A stretch of 64,000 nt of DNA. Source: Flavobacterium piscis. GTDB lineage: Bacteria > Bacteroidota > Bacteroidia > Flavobacteriales > Flavobacteriaceae. Shown piece by piece: positions 8,496 to 16,911 of the stretch. The notes beneath the pieces were generated by a model. That model worked only from the letters and a program-made list of their open reading frames with translations, searched no databases and was not told the DNA's origin. Every line of letters starts with the position of its first letter. Positions within the stretch are counted from its first letter, which is position 1. Location of the stretch: positions 124,001 through 188,000 of the forward strand of contig NZ_LVEN01000027.1 of assembly GCF_001686925.1 (NCBI RefSeq), in the 5' to 3' direction. The position numbers were made by a program, and so were the translations under genes.

Positions 8496-9242
8496 ATGGA
8501 AAATTATACAGCAGAAGAGTATGCTTTGTGCTCTCGCTTTAAAAATAAAAGAACAAAGAAAAGATTAGTAAAAGAAGATTTCGATAAAAAATTAATTCAG
8601 ATCAGAAAGCTTGAAGTTGAACTCTGGAAAAAACGACAAAATTTACCATTGGTTCCTTTAGCAACGCCTTATCAAAAAGGTTGGGAACGCAGTTTTGTAC
8701 TAAGAGAAGATATAGTAAGATCTAATGAAGCTTCCTTTTACAGGACATTGTTGGAAAAGATCAATACATGGCAGCATTCTCCTGAAAAATCTTTTAAGAA
8801 AAAGAAAAAAAGGAAAAGAAAACATGTATATGTCGAAAAGCTTCAAACAGTAAAAGAGTTTTCTGAATCAGAATGGAGAAGTCCTAAACTAACATTAACT
8901 GAAAAAGAGAAAATGCATTTTTATAAAAGGGAACGATGGTGTCCTAATTGTAAACGCTATAAAATTCATTATATTTTTAATGAGCCATGGCGTTATGTAT
9001 TTCGCATTAAACCATACATGATAACGCATACCAAAATGGTTGATGCAGATTTAGAAAGTGAAATTCAGGTTCTTGACAATTACATTACTAATCTTAATTT
9101 AAGATATAAAATAAACAAATTAGTAAATGGTTTTTCTTATCGTTGGAGATATTATCAAAATGAAAATCCAAGAGAGATAAGCCCAATTAAAAATAAAAGT
9201 CTGCATGTATTGTACCAAAAATACGTGGACGAAATGATATAA
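8496..9242 (+). CDS. unknown basic protein, first gene of the rtcB-prfH operon
   Basis: I do not recognise a family for this 248-residue protein. It is strongly basic, with a Lys/Arg run KKKKKRKRKH at residues 101-110, and has a single CPNC at 149-152 that could be half of a zinc site. There is no signal peptide or membrane segment. The C-terminal 70 residues are rich in Tyr, Arg and Trp (RYKINKLVNGFSYRWRYY). It ends 3 bp before rtcB, so it is almost certainly cotranscribed with it. The charge and context suggest RNA or ribosome binding, which is inference only. Its position in a ribosome-repair operon makes it a candidate accessory factor. Confidence 0.75.
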   Translation: MENYTAEEYALCSRFKNKRTKKRLVKEDFDKKLIQIRKLEVELWKKRQNLPLVPLATPYQKGWERSFVLREDIVRSNEASFYRTLLEKINTWQHSPEKSFKKKKKRKRKHVYVEKLQTVKEFSESEWRSPKLTLTEKEKMHFYKRERWCPNCKRYKIHYIFNEPWRYVFRIKPYMITHTKMVDADLESEIQVLDNYITNLNLRYKINKLVNGFSYRWRYYQNENPREISPIKNKSLHVLYQKYVDEMI

Positions 9243-9245
9243 ATC

Positions 9246-10637
9246 ATGGGAAATAAATTATCCGGAAAGGACCTGATCAAGTTAGGCTTTCCAAAAAATA
9301 ATTCAATAAATATTGCTTTAGGGCAAATAAACAGATATAGAAAAAGAGAAAAAAAAGAATCTATTCTAGCAGAAGCCAAAGAGGTTTTACTTCATCCCGA
9401 AAAGTTTGAAGGACACGGAACGTGGGGCAAAGTGGCTGAAGGTTTAATAAATCCGGTTCAGGTAAGAATGCACCAACTGAAAACAACAAGAGTTCCTTTT
9501 ACCATTTTTGGTGAAAATGAAATCGATGAGCAGGCAAAGTTTCAGTTGTATGATTCACTAAAATTACCAATTTCAGTTGCCGGAGCATTAATGCCGGATG
9601 CGCATTCAGGTTATGGTTTGCCAATTGGCGGAGTTTTAGCCACAGATAATGCTGTTATTCCGTACGGCGTGGGTGTTGATATTGGCTGCAGAATGAGTTT
9701 ATCAATTTTTGATTTGCCGGCTTCACATTTTAAAGGAAAGGAGCATCAGTTGCAGGCGATTTTAAAAGACAATACCAAATTTGGAATGAACGAAACACAT
9801 GCTGTAAAAGCAGATCATGAAGTTTTTTACAAAAGTGAATTTCAGGATATTCCTTTATTGAAGAATCTTTTACCTAAAGCTTATAAGCAATTAGGAAGTT
9901 CTGGCGGAGGAAATCACTTTGTAGAATTTGGCGTTGCGAAAATTGACAATCCGGAGAATGAGTGGAAACTAGGCGTAGGAGAGTATTTTGCTGTTTTATC
10001 GCATAGTGGTTCTCGAGGTTTGGGAGCAAACATCGCCAAACATTATACTTATTTGGCGACTAAGCAATGTCCTTTGCCTAAAAACGTTCAGCATTTGGCT
10101 TGGTTAGATCTAAACACGCACGATGGACAGGAATATTGGTTAGCGATGAATTTAGCTGGAGAATACGCAAAAGCGTGTCACGATGATATTCATAGAAGAA
10201 TTGCCAAAGCAATAGGGAAAAGAGTAGTGGTTACAATCGAAAATCATCACAATTTTGCCTGGAAAGAAATGGTCAACGGACAAGAATGCATTGTGCACAG
10301 AAAAGGTGCAACTCCTGCAGCTAAAGGTCAATTGGGTATTATTCCCGGATCAATGACAGCTCCGGGATATATTGTAAAAGGGAAAGGAAATACTGAGAGT
10401 TTAAATTCGGCTTCGCATGGAGCAGGACGTTTATTTTCAAGAGCGAAATGCAAAGCTACTTTTACCCAAAGTGAAATCAAAAAGGTTTTGAAAGCTAGTG
10501 ATGTAACCTTAATTGGCGGAAATATTGATGAAGCACCAATGGCATACAAAGACATTACAAAAGTAATGGGAAATCAAACTGATTTGGTGGAAGTTCTGGG
10601 AACTTTCACTCCAAAAATCGTTAGAATGGACCGATAA
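9246..10637 (+). CDS. rtcB: RNA 3-prime-phosphate ligase RtcB
   Basis: Joins RNA ends bearing 2-prime,3-prime-cyclic or 3-prime phosphate to 5-prime hydroxyl ends, using GTP and manganese through a histidine-GMP intermediate. All expected ligands are present: D118 in PDAHSGYGLPIGG, C148 in GVDIGCRMS, H224 in GGGNHFVEFG, H253 in SHSGSRGLG, H351 in HRKGATPA, and the guanylylated H391 in SASHGAGRLFSR. An N-terminal extension of about 70 residues (LSGKDLIKLGFP...) precedes the catalytic core. Clustering with prfH, 600 bp downstream, marks it as the PrfH-linked type that repairs cleaved rRNA rather than the archease-linked tRNA type. No archease gene is nearby. Spacing is 3 bp from the gene before and 12 bp to the gene after. 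Confidence 0.95.
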   Translation: MGNKLSGKDLIKLGFPKNNSINIALGQINRYRKREKKESILAEAKEVLLHPEKFEGHGTWGKVAEGLINPVQVRMHQLKTTRVPFTIFGENEIDEQAKFQLYDSLKLPISVAGALMPDAHSGYGLPIGGVLATDNAVIPYGVGVDIGCRMSLSIFDLPASHFKGKEHQLQAILKDNTKFGMNETHAVKADHEVFYKSEFQDIPLLKNLLPKAYKQLGSSGGGNHFVEFGVAKIDNPENEWKLGVGEYFAVLSHSGSRGLGANIAKHYTYLATKQCPLPKNVQHLAWLDLNTHDGQEYWLAMNLAGEYAKACHDDIHRRIAKAIGKRVVVTIENHHNFAWKEMVNGQECIVHRKGATPAAKGQLGIIPGSMTAPGYIVKGKGNTESLNSASHGAGRLFSRAKCKATFTQSEIKKVLKASDVTLIGGNIDEAPMAYKDITKVMGNQTDLVEVLGTFTPKIVRMDR

Positions 10638-10649
10638 AAGTGAAAAGTT

Positions 10650-11255
10650 ATGGAAAGATTTCAAGACGAAAATAAATGGTTAGGAAGTTTTGGCGACGTT
10701 ATAAATATAAAATGTCCTCGATGCTCTTTGCAAGCAGTTGTAAAGAGAACTTTTCAATCTCAATGGTATTATACCGATAGGAGAATTTTAGAATGTAAAA
10801 ACTGTTATTATTCACTAAAAGAGGTTGCTGTAAAATACAAAGCCTTTGTGGATACTTATTGTTGTAATAATGAAGATAAGATAAAGTTCGAGTCGCAATT
10901 ACTCAATGAAAAACCGGATAAAATTAAATTAAAGTGTGCAGTTTGTAATGAGGTAAAAGAGTTTAAACCTAAAGTTGAAGAAGTTTCTTTTATGCTTACT
11001 TCAGATAATACAGTAGTGAGAGAAGGTTATTTTAATGCGGAAATATGGTATCAAAAAGAGTTTAGCAAATCATTTTTTTGGGCTTATAACCTGGAGCATA
11101 TTCATTATCTGGAAAGATATATTAAGGCAGATTTAAGAGAAAGAAACAATAATGGAAGTAATAACGGAACTATGATTTCAAGACTTCCAAAATTTGTAAA
11201 AGAAGCAAAAAATAGAGAAAAGCTTCTTAAAATATTAGAAAAATGGAAAAAATAA
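10650..11255 (+). CDS. unknown cysteine-rich protein between rtcB and prfH
   Basis: A 201-residue protein of no family I know. Three CxxC pairs are visible: CPRC at 22-25, CKNC at 49-52 and CAVC at 96-99. The first two can form one zinc ribbon; the third is unpaired within this chain unless it dimerises or uses CC at 71-72. There is no signal or membrane segment, and the C-terminus is basic (VKEAKNREKLLKILEKWKK). It starts 12 bp after rtcB and its end overlaps the start of prfH by 13 bp, so translation is probably coupled. Location and zinc ribbons suggest a nucleic-acid-binding partner in ribosome repair, which is inference. Confidence 0.8.
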   Translation: MERFQDENKWLGSFGDVINIKCPRCSLQAVVKRTFQSQWYYTDRRILECKNCYYSLKEVAVKYKAFVDTYCCNNEDKIKFESQLLNEKPDKIKLKCAVCNEVKEFKPKVEEVSFMLTSDNTVVREGYFNAEIWYQKEFSKSFFWAYNLEHIHYLERYIKADLRERNNNGSNNGTMISRLPKFVKEAKNREKLLKILEKWKK

Positions 11256-11932
11256 TTCAGATAACAGCGGGTCGCGGACCTGCAGAATGCACTTGGGTGG
11301 TTGCCCAAGTGCTTAAAAAAGTTTTAGATGAAGCGCAGGAGCAAGGCTTAGAAGCGACTTTACTACAAAGAGAAGTTGGACAGGAAAACGGAACAGTTGA
11401 AACGGCTACGATTGCAGTAAAAGGAAAAGATGCAGTAGCATTTGCTGATTCCTGGATTGGAACGATTCAATGGATTGGTCAAAGTCAGTTTAGGAAAATG
11501 CACAAACGAAAAAATTGGTTTATTGGCATTTTTGAGATTGAACCGCGAAAAAAAGCTTCGGTTTCAGAAAATGATATTCAGTATCAGGCCATGCGCAGTT
11601 CCGGTGCCGGCGGTCAGCATGTAAACAAAGTGAGTTCAGCAATTCGTGCAACTCATATTCCTACAGGAATTGCAGTTGTATCTATGGACAGCCGCTCGCA
11701 GCACCAAAACAAAAAACTGGCAACAGAAAGATTATTAAAAAAACTAGAAGAGGAAACTCTGCAACAACTTAAAAATCATGTTGGTAAACAATGGGAAAAC
11801 CAACTGAATATTCAGCGTGGGAATCCTGTCAGGATTTTTACAGGATCTGACTTTAAAAAGAACAAAGAAGAGAAAAGTTACAAAGGAATTCGTCAGCAAT
11901 TAAAAACAGATTTACGAAATGAAAACAATTGA
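11243..11932 (+). CDS. prfH: peptide chain release factor homologue PrfH
   Basis: RF-like protein that hydrolyses peptidyl-tRNA on ribosomes damaged in the decoding centre, as described for PrfH partnered with RtcB2. The catalytic GGQ is at residues 123-125 in SSGAGGQHVNKVSSAIRATH. The stop-codon recognition domain of RF1/RF2 is absent, which agrees with a length of 229 residues. The N-terminus IIQITAGRGPAECTWVV is characteristic of PrfH. It overlaps the cysteine-rich gene before it by 13 bp and the TPR-like gene after it by 14 bp, showing a tightly coupled operon with rtcB. Confidence 0.93.
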   Translation: MEKIIQITAGRGPAECTWVVAQVLKKVLDEAQEQGLEATLLQREVGQENGTVETATIAVKGKDAVAFADSWIGTIQWIGQSQFRKMHKRKNWFIGIFEIEPRKKASVSENDIQYQAMRSSGAGGQHVNKVSSAIRATHIPTGIAVVSMDSRSQHQNKKLATERLLKKLEEETLQQLKNHVGKQWENQLNIQRGNPVRIFTGSDFKKNKEEKSYKGIRQQLKTDLRNENN

Positions 11933-12455
11933 TAAATACCTTTTTCAGGCTTTGGATAATTATCCTTATTCGCTTGAAGAAACAATAGAATCTTTAGATT
12001 ATGCTTTTTCTTATGATGCAAAAAATACTATGATTTTGTGTTTGTACGGAAGAATTCAGGCAGAACAATTATGGAATTATGAAGAAGCTAAAAACTATTT
12101 TCAGGAAGCTTTAGCTATTAATATTCATGCACTTGAAGTATATCCCTATTATTTGCAGACTTTGATTTTGAATGAAGATTATGAAGAAGCTCAAAAATTA
12201 ATTGATTTTGCTTTAACCATAAAAGGGATAAACAAATCTGAAATCTATATAAAAAAAGCAATTCTTTCTGAAGCGCAACTTCGATTTAAAGATGCATTGA
12301 CAGCCATTAAAAACGCAAAACTTTACACGCTGCAATTTGCTTTTGAATCTGATATTATGGAAGTTGAAAAAAGAATAAAAAGCAAAATTGATTTGTTGAA
12401 GAATAAAAAGAAGTCAAATAAATGCAAGAAAGATTCAAAAAAGAAGTTAAAATAA
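11919..12455 (+). CDS. TPR-like helical repeat protein, last gene of the rtcB-prfH operon
   Basis: A 178-residue protein made of helix pairs of about 34 residues, with TPR-like spacing at YEEAKNYFQEALAINIHALEVYP and YEEAQKLIDFALTI, then FKDALTAIKNAK. It ends in a lysine-rich tail (KNKKKSNKCKKDSKKKLK). It has no signal peptide, so it is cytoplasmic. The ATG overlaps the end of prfH by 14 bp, and a terminator follows 17 bp after the stop, marking the operon end. TPR proteins usually hold partners together, and the basic tail could contact RNA; the specific role is unknown. Confidence 0.82.
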   Translation: MKTIDKYLFQALDNYPYSLEETIESLDYAFSYDAKNTMILCLYGRIQAEQLWNYEEAKNYFQEALAINIHALEVYPYYLQTLILNEDYEEAQKLIDFALTIKGINKSEIYIKKAILSEAQLRFKDALTAIKNAKLYTLQFAFESDIMEVEKRIKSKIDLLKNKKKSNKCKKDSKKKLK

Positions 12456-12472
12456 TTTTGATTAAAAAACAA

Positions 12473-12511
12473 AAAACGATGCGATTCAGAATTTTGAATC
12501 GCATCGTTTTT
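12473..12511 (+). terminator. terminator of the rtcB-prfH operon
   Basis: A 16-bp perfect stem AAAACGATGCGATTCA / TGAATCGCATCGTTTT with a 6-nt loop. Confidence 0.85.
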
Positions 12512-12514
12512 CAT

Positions 12515-12697
12515 TTATTGTCCCTGTGGGACATTTTATTGTCGTCCTAAATCTCTATATTCTAATAGTATACAACTCCTAAAGAAGTGTTTTTTATAGA
12601 TTTGTTATAATATCTCGTGGAGATTAGATATCTATAGAAATAGTATCACAAGAATGAACATTTGTCCTGTAAGAACTACATAATTCCAATGAAAATA
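12515..12697. repeat. intergenic block of short hairpins
   Basis: It contains GTCCCTGTGGGAC (12522-12534), CTCCTAAAGAAG, TCTCGTGGAGAT and TTTGTCCTGTAAGAAC, each a small hairpin or degenerate hairpin. The layout recalls a composite repeat of flavobacterial intergenic DNA. No ORF is present. Confidence 0.4.
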
Positions 12698-13444
12698 TTA
12701 TTTCCAATGCAATTCTAAGGCAAAACAAGTTTTTTCATTCTTTGTTATACTGAATGTTGCTGTTGTATGATCATCGTCTTCGCTTTCATGAATTACAACA
12801 TTATCTTGTAGTGAAAGTTCTTTCATGAAATTCATTTCGAAGCTTTTTACTTCCTGTTTCATGATTCTTTTTGGCTCCACATGATCCAGGCACCATTCTA
12901 AATATTTTACATTATTAACGTGATTTACAATATCCAGATCTGATAAATACACGGTTTTTTCAAAAACTGCTTCTTTTTCATGATTAATATTTATTTTTGA
13001 GAAGCCTTCACTTGTTGCTCTTTTTTCAGGAAATAATTCAAAATGCTGATACGGTAAGGCTAAAGCTTCCGGACGGCGTAATTGTGTGTTAAAAACGGCC
13101 CAATACGTTTCGCAACCTACAATTTTCTTTCCATTTACATACATTTCAAGAGCACGAACTGAACGTGAATTTTCTAAGCTGTTAATCCATGTTTTAACAG
13201 TTACAACATCTTGCCATTTTGGCAATGCTGAAATCTCAACTCTCATTCGGCTTAAAACCCAGGCTTGATGAAATTCCTGCATGTCAAAAAAGCTGATGCC
13301 TCCAACTTCAGAATGTGCAGCTGCCGTTAGTTGTAAAATATTACACAAATCAGTATATTTTAAAAAACCTTTTGGCGTGCATTGTGTGAAATTGATTTCC
13401 CAGTCTTTACTTAGAACTGATGTGAAATTTGGTGATATTGGCAT
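12698..13444 (-). CDS. acyl-ACP thioesterase (FatA/FatB-like)
   Basis: Hydrolyses acyl-ACP to free fatty acid in the cytoplasm, or trims unusual acyl chains. Two hot-dog domains are visible. The first carries the conserved HSEVGGISFFDMQEFHQAW. The second has LSDLDIVNHVNNVKYLEWCL, with the Asn and His expected for catalysis in the family. The length of 248 is usual for the bacterial form. It is the last of a leftward run (miaA lies 61 bp upstream), and the AT-rich hairpin block separates it from the convergent rtcB operon. Confidence 0.88.
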   Translation of the reverse strand: MPISPNFTSVLSKDWEINFTQCTPKGFLKYTDLCNILQLTAAAHSEVGGISFFDMQEFHQAWVLSRMRVEISALPKWQDVVTVKTWINSLENSRSVRALEMYVNGKKIVGCETYWAVFNTQLRRPEALALPYQHFELFPEKRATSEGFSKININHEKEAVFEKTVYLSDLDIVNHVNNVKYLEWCLDHVEPKRIMKQEVKSFEMNFMKELSLQDNVVIHESEDDDHTTATFSITKNEKTCFALELHWK

Positions 13445-13505
13445 TTTGTAATTTTAAATTTATTTAAAGAATAGAATAAAGTGTACAGAAAAAAGACTTT
13501 TGATT

Positions 13506-14426
13506 TTATTTAAGAAGATTTTCTATGTAATTAATAATTTCTTTTCTATCTGTTGCATAGTCAAACCATTTTGTAACTTCATTTCTTTTGAACCACGTTA
13601 ATTGTCTTTTGGAGAACCTTCGTGTATTTTTTTTGATTTCTTCTATTGCAAAAGGCAAGGTAAAATCTCCGTCAAAATAAGTAAATAATTCTCTGTATCC
13701 TACGGTTTGAAGAGCGTTTAATGCTTTGTTAGGATAAAGGTTTTTTGCTTCTTCTAGAAGACCTTCATTCATCATTATATCAACACGCTGATTAATTCGT
13801 TTGTAAATGATTTGTCTTTCGGCATCTAAACCAATTAGGACAGGAGTGAAGTTTCGATTATTTTTTTTCTGATTTAAAAAAGAAGAATAAGGTTTTTGGG
13901 TTCCGATGCAAACTTCTACAAAACGCATCATTCGTTGTGGGTTTTGTAACGTTTGCGGATTTTCTGCTGTTATTTTTTGGTAATAATCCGGATCTAAAAG
14001 CTGCAATTGTTTTTGCAGATATTCAATTCCTAGTTTTTCATAATTTGAATTTACTTCTGAACGGACTTTTGGATCGATTTCAGGAAATTCATCGAAGCCT
14101 TTTAAGATTGCATCAACGTATAATCCTGAACCTCCTATAAGAATAACAAAATCATTGTTTTGAAATAATTCGTCGATTTTAAGTAATGCTTCTTTTTCAT
14201 AATCTCCAACGGTATAATTTTCGAAAATAGATTTATTTTGAATGAAATGATGCGTTGCTGCTTTTAATTCTTCCTGATTAGGAACTGCGGTACCAATGGT
14301 CATTTCTTTAAAAAACTGACGGCTGTCGCAAGATATTATTTCACATTTGAAATGTTGTGCCATGGCAATACTCAAGGCTGTTTTGCCTATAGCGGTTGGT
14401 CCTACGATGGTAATTAAGTGTTTCAT
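13506..14426 (-). CDS. miaA: tRNA dimethylallyltransferase MiaA
   Basis: Adds dimethylallyl to N6 of A37 in tRNAs reading UNN codons. The P-loop GPTAIGKTALS is at residues 9-18. The substrate-binding DSRQFFKEMTIGTA follows at about 34, then GGSGLYVDAIL, QNPQRMMRFVEV, and the C-terminal KRQLTWFKRN. The length of 306 is normal. Its stop is 61 bp from the thioesterase start, so cotranscription is possible. miaE, which acts later on the same base, lies at 57656-58249. Confidence 0.96.
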   Translation of the reverse strand: MKHLITIVGPTAIGKTALSIAMAQHFKCEIISCDSRQFFKEMTIGTAVPNQEELKAATHHFIQNKSIFENYTVGDYEKEALLKIDELFQNNDFVILIGGSGLYVDAILKGFDEFPEIDPKVRSEVNSNYEKLGIEYLQKQLQLLDPDYYQKITAENPQTLQNPQRMMRFVEVCIGTQKPYSSFLNQKKNNRNFTPVLIGLDAERQIIYKRINQRVDIMMNEGLLEEAKNLYPNKALNALQTVGYRELFTYFDGDFTLPFAIEEIKKNTRRFSKRQLTWFKRNEVTKWFDYATDRKEIINYIENLLK

Positions 14427-14429
14427 ATT

Positions 14430-14575
14430 TTTTAGCCCAGATGGAAGTGAAAACCCCGGACTTATATTTGTTAGTTTTTGTTGGGATAAAAGAGCGACTT
14501 TAGAAGCTCCTTTTATGCCTTAAAAAAACAACAAAGATAAGGAGGAGTTGTAACGTACAGCTGGAATAGCTCCTT
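14430..14575 (-). repeat. GGAGCTATTTCC interspersed element, diverged copy
   Basis: Read on the minus strand it starts GGAGCTATTCCAGCTGTACG and ends ACTTCCATCTGGGCTAAA. These ends match copies at 8009-8091 and 47684-47763, but the middle is longer and different. It fills the gap between miaA and the potassium channel gene. Confidence 0.5.
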
Positions 14576-14579
14576 AAAA

Positions 14580-15419
14580 TTAAATATTAGGTAATTCGGT
14601 TCCGCATTCGTAGCAATATTTTGCCTTATCAAAATGCACTTGGGAATTACAATTCTTGCATGTTTTTTTTCCGCCTACAGTATTATTTCTAAGACTGCTT
14701 TTGGCAAATTCTGCCGTCACGATTCCGGTTGGTACCGCTATAATGCCGTAACCTAAAATCATTACCAGCGATGCAACAAATTGGCCTAGAGGAGTTTGGG
14801 GTGAAATATCTCCATAACCCACTGTTGTTAAAGTAACTATAGTCCAGTATATACTCATCGGAATACTGGTAAATCCAGATTCTTTACCCTCAATCAGGTA
14901 CATCACCGATCCGATGATTATAGTACTGATAAGTACAAAATAGATGAAAACTAGAATTTTCTCTTTGCTGGCATCTATTGCTTCTTTTAATTGGAAAGAT
15001 TGATGGGAGATTTGCGGAATGTGTAATATTTTAAATAATCTTAAGAAACGCAAGGCTCTTACAATCGATAAAATACTCGCACCCGGAAAAAATATCGACA
15101 AATACATAGGCAAGACGGCAAGTAAATCTATGACTCCGTAAAAGCTAAAAATGTATTTTATAGGTTTTTGAATAGAAATAATTCTCAGAATGTATTCGAT
15201 GGTAAAAAAAATAGTGATAACCCATTCGCAAATTAATAACTGATCGTGATATTTTGAACTGATACCCTGAACAGTATCGAGCATGATTAAGAGTACACTC
15301 AATAAGATCAATCCTAACAGAACCAAATCAAACATTCGTCCTAAAATGGTATTGGTACCATATAGTATGATTTTAATTTGTTCTCTGAATATTTCGTATT
15401 TTGATTTTACTTTTCGCAT
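14580..15419 (-). CDS. voltage-gated potassium channel (Kv-like)
   Basis: Six-helix potassium channel of the inner membrane. S1 is VLLGLILLSVLLIMLD. S4 is ILSIVRALRFLRLFKIL with Arg every third position. The pore helix and selectivity filter TLTTVGYGD sit at about residue 200 and S6 follows. The C-terminus carries a small zinc ribbon with CKNC and CYEC separated by about 15 residues, which is common in bacterial Kv homologues of this type. The length of 279 is normal. It lies 29 bp downstream of the exonuclease gene on the same strand. Confidence 0.92.
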   Translation of the reverse strand: MRKVKSKYEIFREQIKIILYGTNTILGRMFDLVLLGLILLSVLLIMLDTVQGISSKYHDQLLICEWVITIFFTIEYILRIISIQKPIKYIFSFYGVIDLLAVLPMYLSIFFPGASILSIVRALRFLRLFKILHIPQISHQSFQLKEAIDASKEKILVFIYFVLISTIIIGSVMYLIEGKESGFTSIPMSIYWTIVTLTTVGYGDISPQTPLGQFVASLVMILGYGIIAVPTGIVTAEFAKSSLRNNTVGGKKTCKNCNSQVHFDKAKYCYECGTELPNI

Positions 15420-15448
15420 ATCGTGAAGATAATGAAAGTTTTTGTTTG

Positions 15449-16810
15449 TTAAAAATATAAAGTTTTAAGCGATTTACTTTTACGAATGTAGTTCTGAATA
15501 ATATTCTTTACATCGCGATTGTGCTGCATAGGGATTAGAATATTTTTTAGAATTTCGATATTTGTAATCTGATAGTTTAAGTCATAGAAAGCGTATCCTT
15601 GATAAATTCCGTTTTCGATTAGTATTGCGCTTCTTTCGTTTACATTTCGTCCTCTGTCAATAAGGATCATATTTTTGTTTTCTAAGCTATTTTCTGAAAT
15701 AAATTGCTGTACTCTGACATTGTATTCTTCAGGAGTAATTTCACCAATGCAAGCGCCGTCACATTCTTTTAGTTTATATTGAAAACACTCTTTTTTGGTA
15801 TGATACAATCCTGTTAACTTTTGGCATAAATGGTATTTTGCAGTAAACTTGAAAAGCATATTTTTGCCTTCCTGTAAAGAAACGAACGATGTAATTTCTT
15901 TTTTACGACCGTCTGCTTTTTGAAGTTTTAAGTTTAAATATCCGTTAGAATCTTTCTCAGCATATAAAGCAAACGGAAAGAAAGTTTTTTTCTGTGAGCG
16001 ATTATGCCTAGGACGGTTTACTTTTATTTCTTCACTTTCCTTAAGCAAAGCAATTAATTCGCTTCCGGTTTCATCATAAGTTATGGTAAAAACTTCGGCT
16101 TGAATTTTTTTGCTTTTGGTTGTAATTCCCGTAAAATGCTGATTGACTCTTTTTTTGATATTTTGGCTTTTGCCAATGTAAATTAGGGTTCCACCTTCAT
16201 TATAAATATAATAAACTCCCGTTTTTGTAGGCATTTGAGATAAAAGATCCAGAAATTTTGGCGCTATTCCTTTTTCTACTTCTAATTTTATGAAATCTTT
16301 TACGATGGTTTTTTCTATATCTTTTTCAAGAAGCATTTTGAATAACTTGGTCGTTGCCATGGCATCTCCGCTGGCGCGATGTCTGTCTGCCATTGGGATT
16401 CCCAGAGCGCGAACTAGTTTTCCTAAACTGTAAGAAGGTTGTTCAGGAATTAGTTGTTTCGCTAATTCAACGGTACAAAGTGTTTTGGCTTCGAAATCGT
16501 AACCTAAACGTCTGAATTCGGTGCGTAAAATTCGGTAATCAAAAGAGGCATTGTGGGCTACAATAATACAATCTGAAGTAATTTCGATGATACGTTTTGC
16601 AACTTCAAAAAACTTAGGAGCTGAACGCAACATAGCATTATTGATCCCTGTTAATTTCACCACAAAAGGCTGAATGGGAATTTCGGGATTGACAAGGCTA
16701 ATGAACTGGTCGACTACTTCGTGGCCATCAAATTTATAAATGGCGATTTCGGTAATTCCCTCTTCGTTAAACTGTCCTCCAGTGGTTTCTATGTCTAGTA
16801 TTGCGTACAT
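15449..16810 (-). CDS. DEDDh exonuclease fused to a GIY-YIG (UvrC/Cho-like) domain
   Basis: A two-nuclease protein. Residues 1-165 form a DnaQ-type 3-prime exonuclease with D6 and E8 (ILDIETTGG), D91 (HNASFDYRIL) and H144/D149 (HRASGD). From about 195 a GIY-YIG endonuclease domain follows, with GVYYIYN and YIGKSQNIKKRVNQHF. A UvrC/Cho-like cysteine patch follows (CFQYKLKECDGAC). I place the start at ATG 16810 (454 codons with the stop) because exonuclease domains begin MYAILDIETTGG; an in-frame TTG at 16828 is less likely. This fusion is known in several phyla and presumably acts in DNA repair. Exact substrates are not established here. Confidence 0.88.
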   Translation of the reverse strand: MYAILDIETTGGQFNEEGITEIAIYKFDGHEVVDQFISLVNPEIPIQPFVVKLTGINNAMLRSAPKFFEVAKRIIEITSDCIIVAHNASFDYRILRTEFRRLGYDFEAKTLCTVELAKQLIPEQPSYSLGKLVRALGIPMADRHRASGDAMATTKLFKMLLEKDIEKTIVKDFIKLEVEKGIAPKFLDLLSQMPTKTGVYYIYNEGGTLIYIGKSQNIKKRVNQHFTGITTKSKKIQAEVFTITYDETGSELIALLKESEEIKVNRPRHNRSQKKTFFPFALYAEKDSNGYLNLKLQKADGRKKEITSFVSLQEGKNMLFKFTAKYHLCQKLTGLYHTKKECFQYKLKECDGACIGEITPEEYNVRVQQFISENSLENKNMILIDRGRNVNERSAILIENGIYQGYAFYDLNYQITNIEILKNILIPMQHNRDVKNIIQNYIRKSKSLKTLYF

Positions 16811-16825
16811 CCTCAATGTCAATTT

Positions 16826-16911
16826 CAAAAATCAATGGCAATATCAATTTTAAAAATCAATTTCAATTTTTGAAAATTGTTATTGTAATTGCCATTGTCA
16901 TTGTTATTGAA
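16826..16911. repeat. AT-rich degenerate CAATTTCAA repeats
   Basis: Multiple variants of TCAATTTCAA and CAATGGCAAT, with the inverted form TTTGAAAATTGTTATTG, between the exonuclease gene and the frameshifted gene. No coding potential. Confidence 0.35.

Noticed and set aside
9246..10637. RtcB as part of the archease-linked tRNA splicing type
   Set aside because: No archease gene is nearby and prfH is in the same operon, which fits the rRNA repair type.
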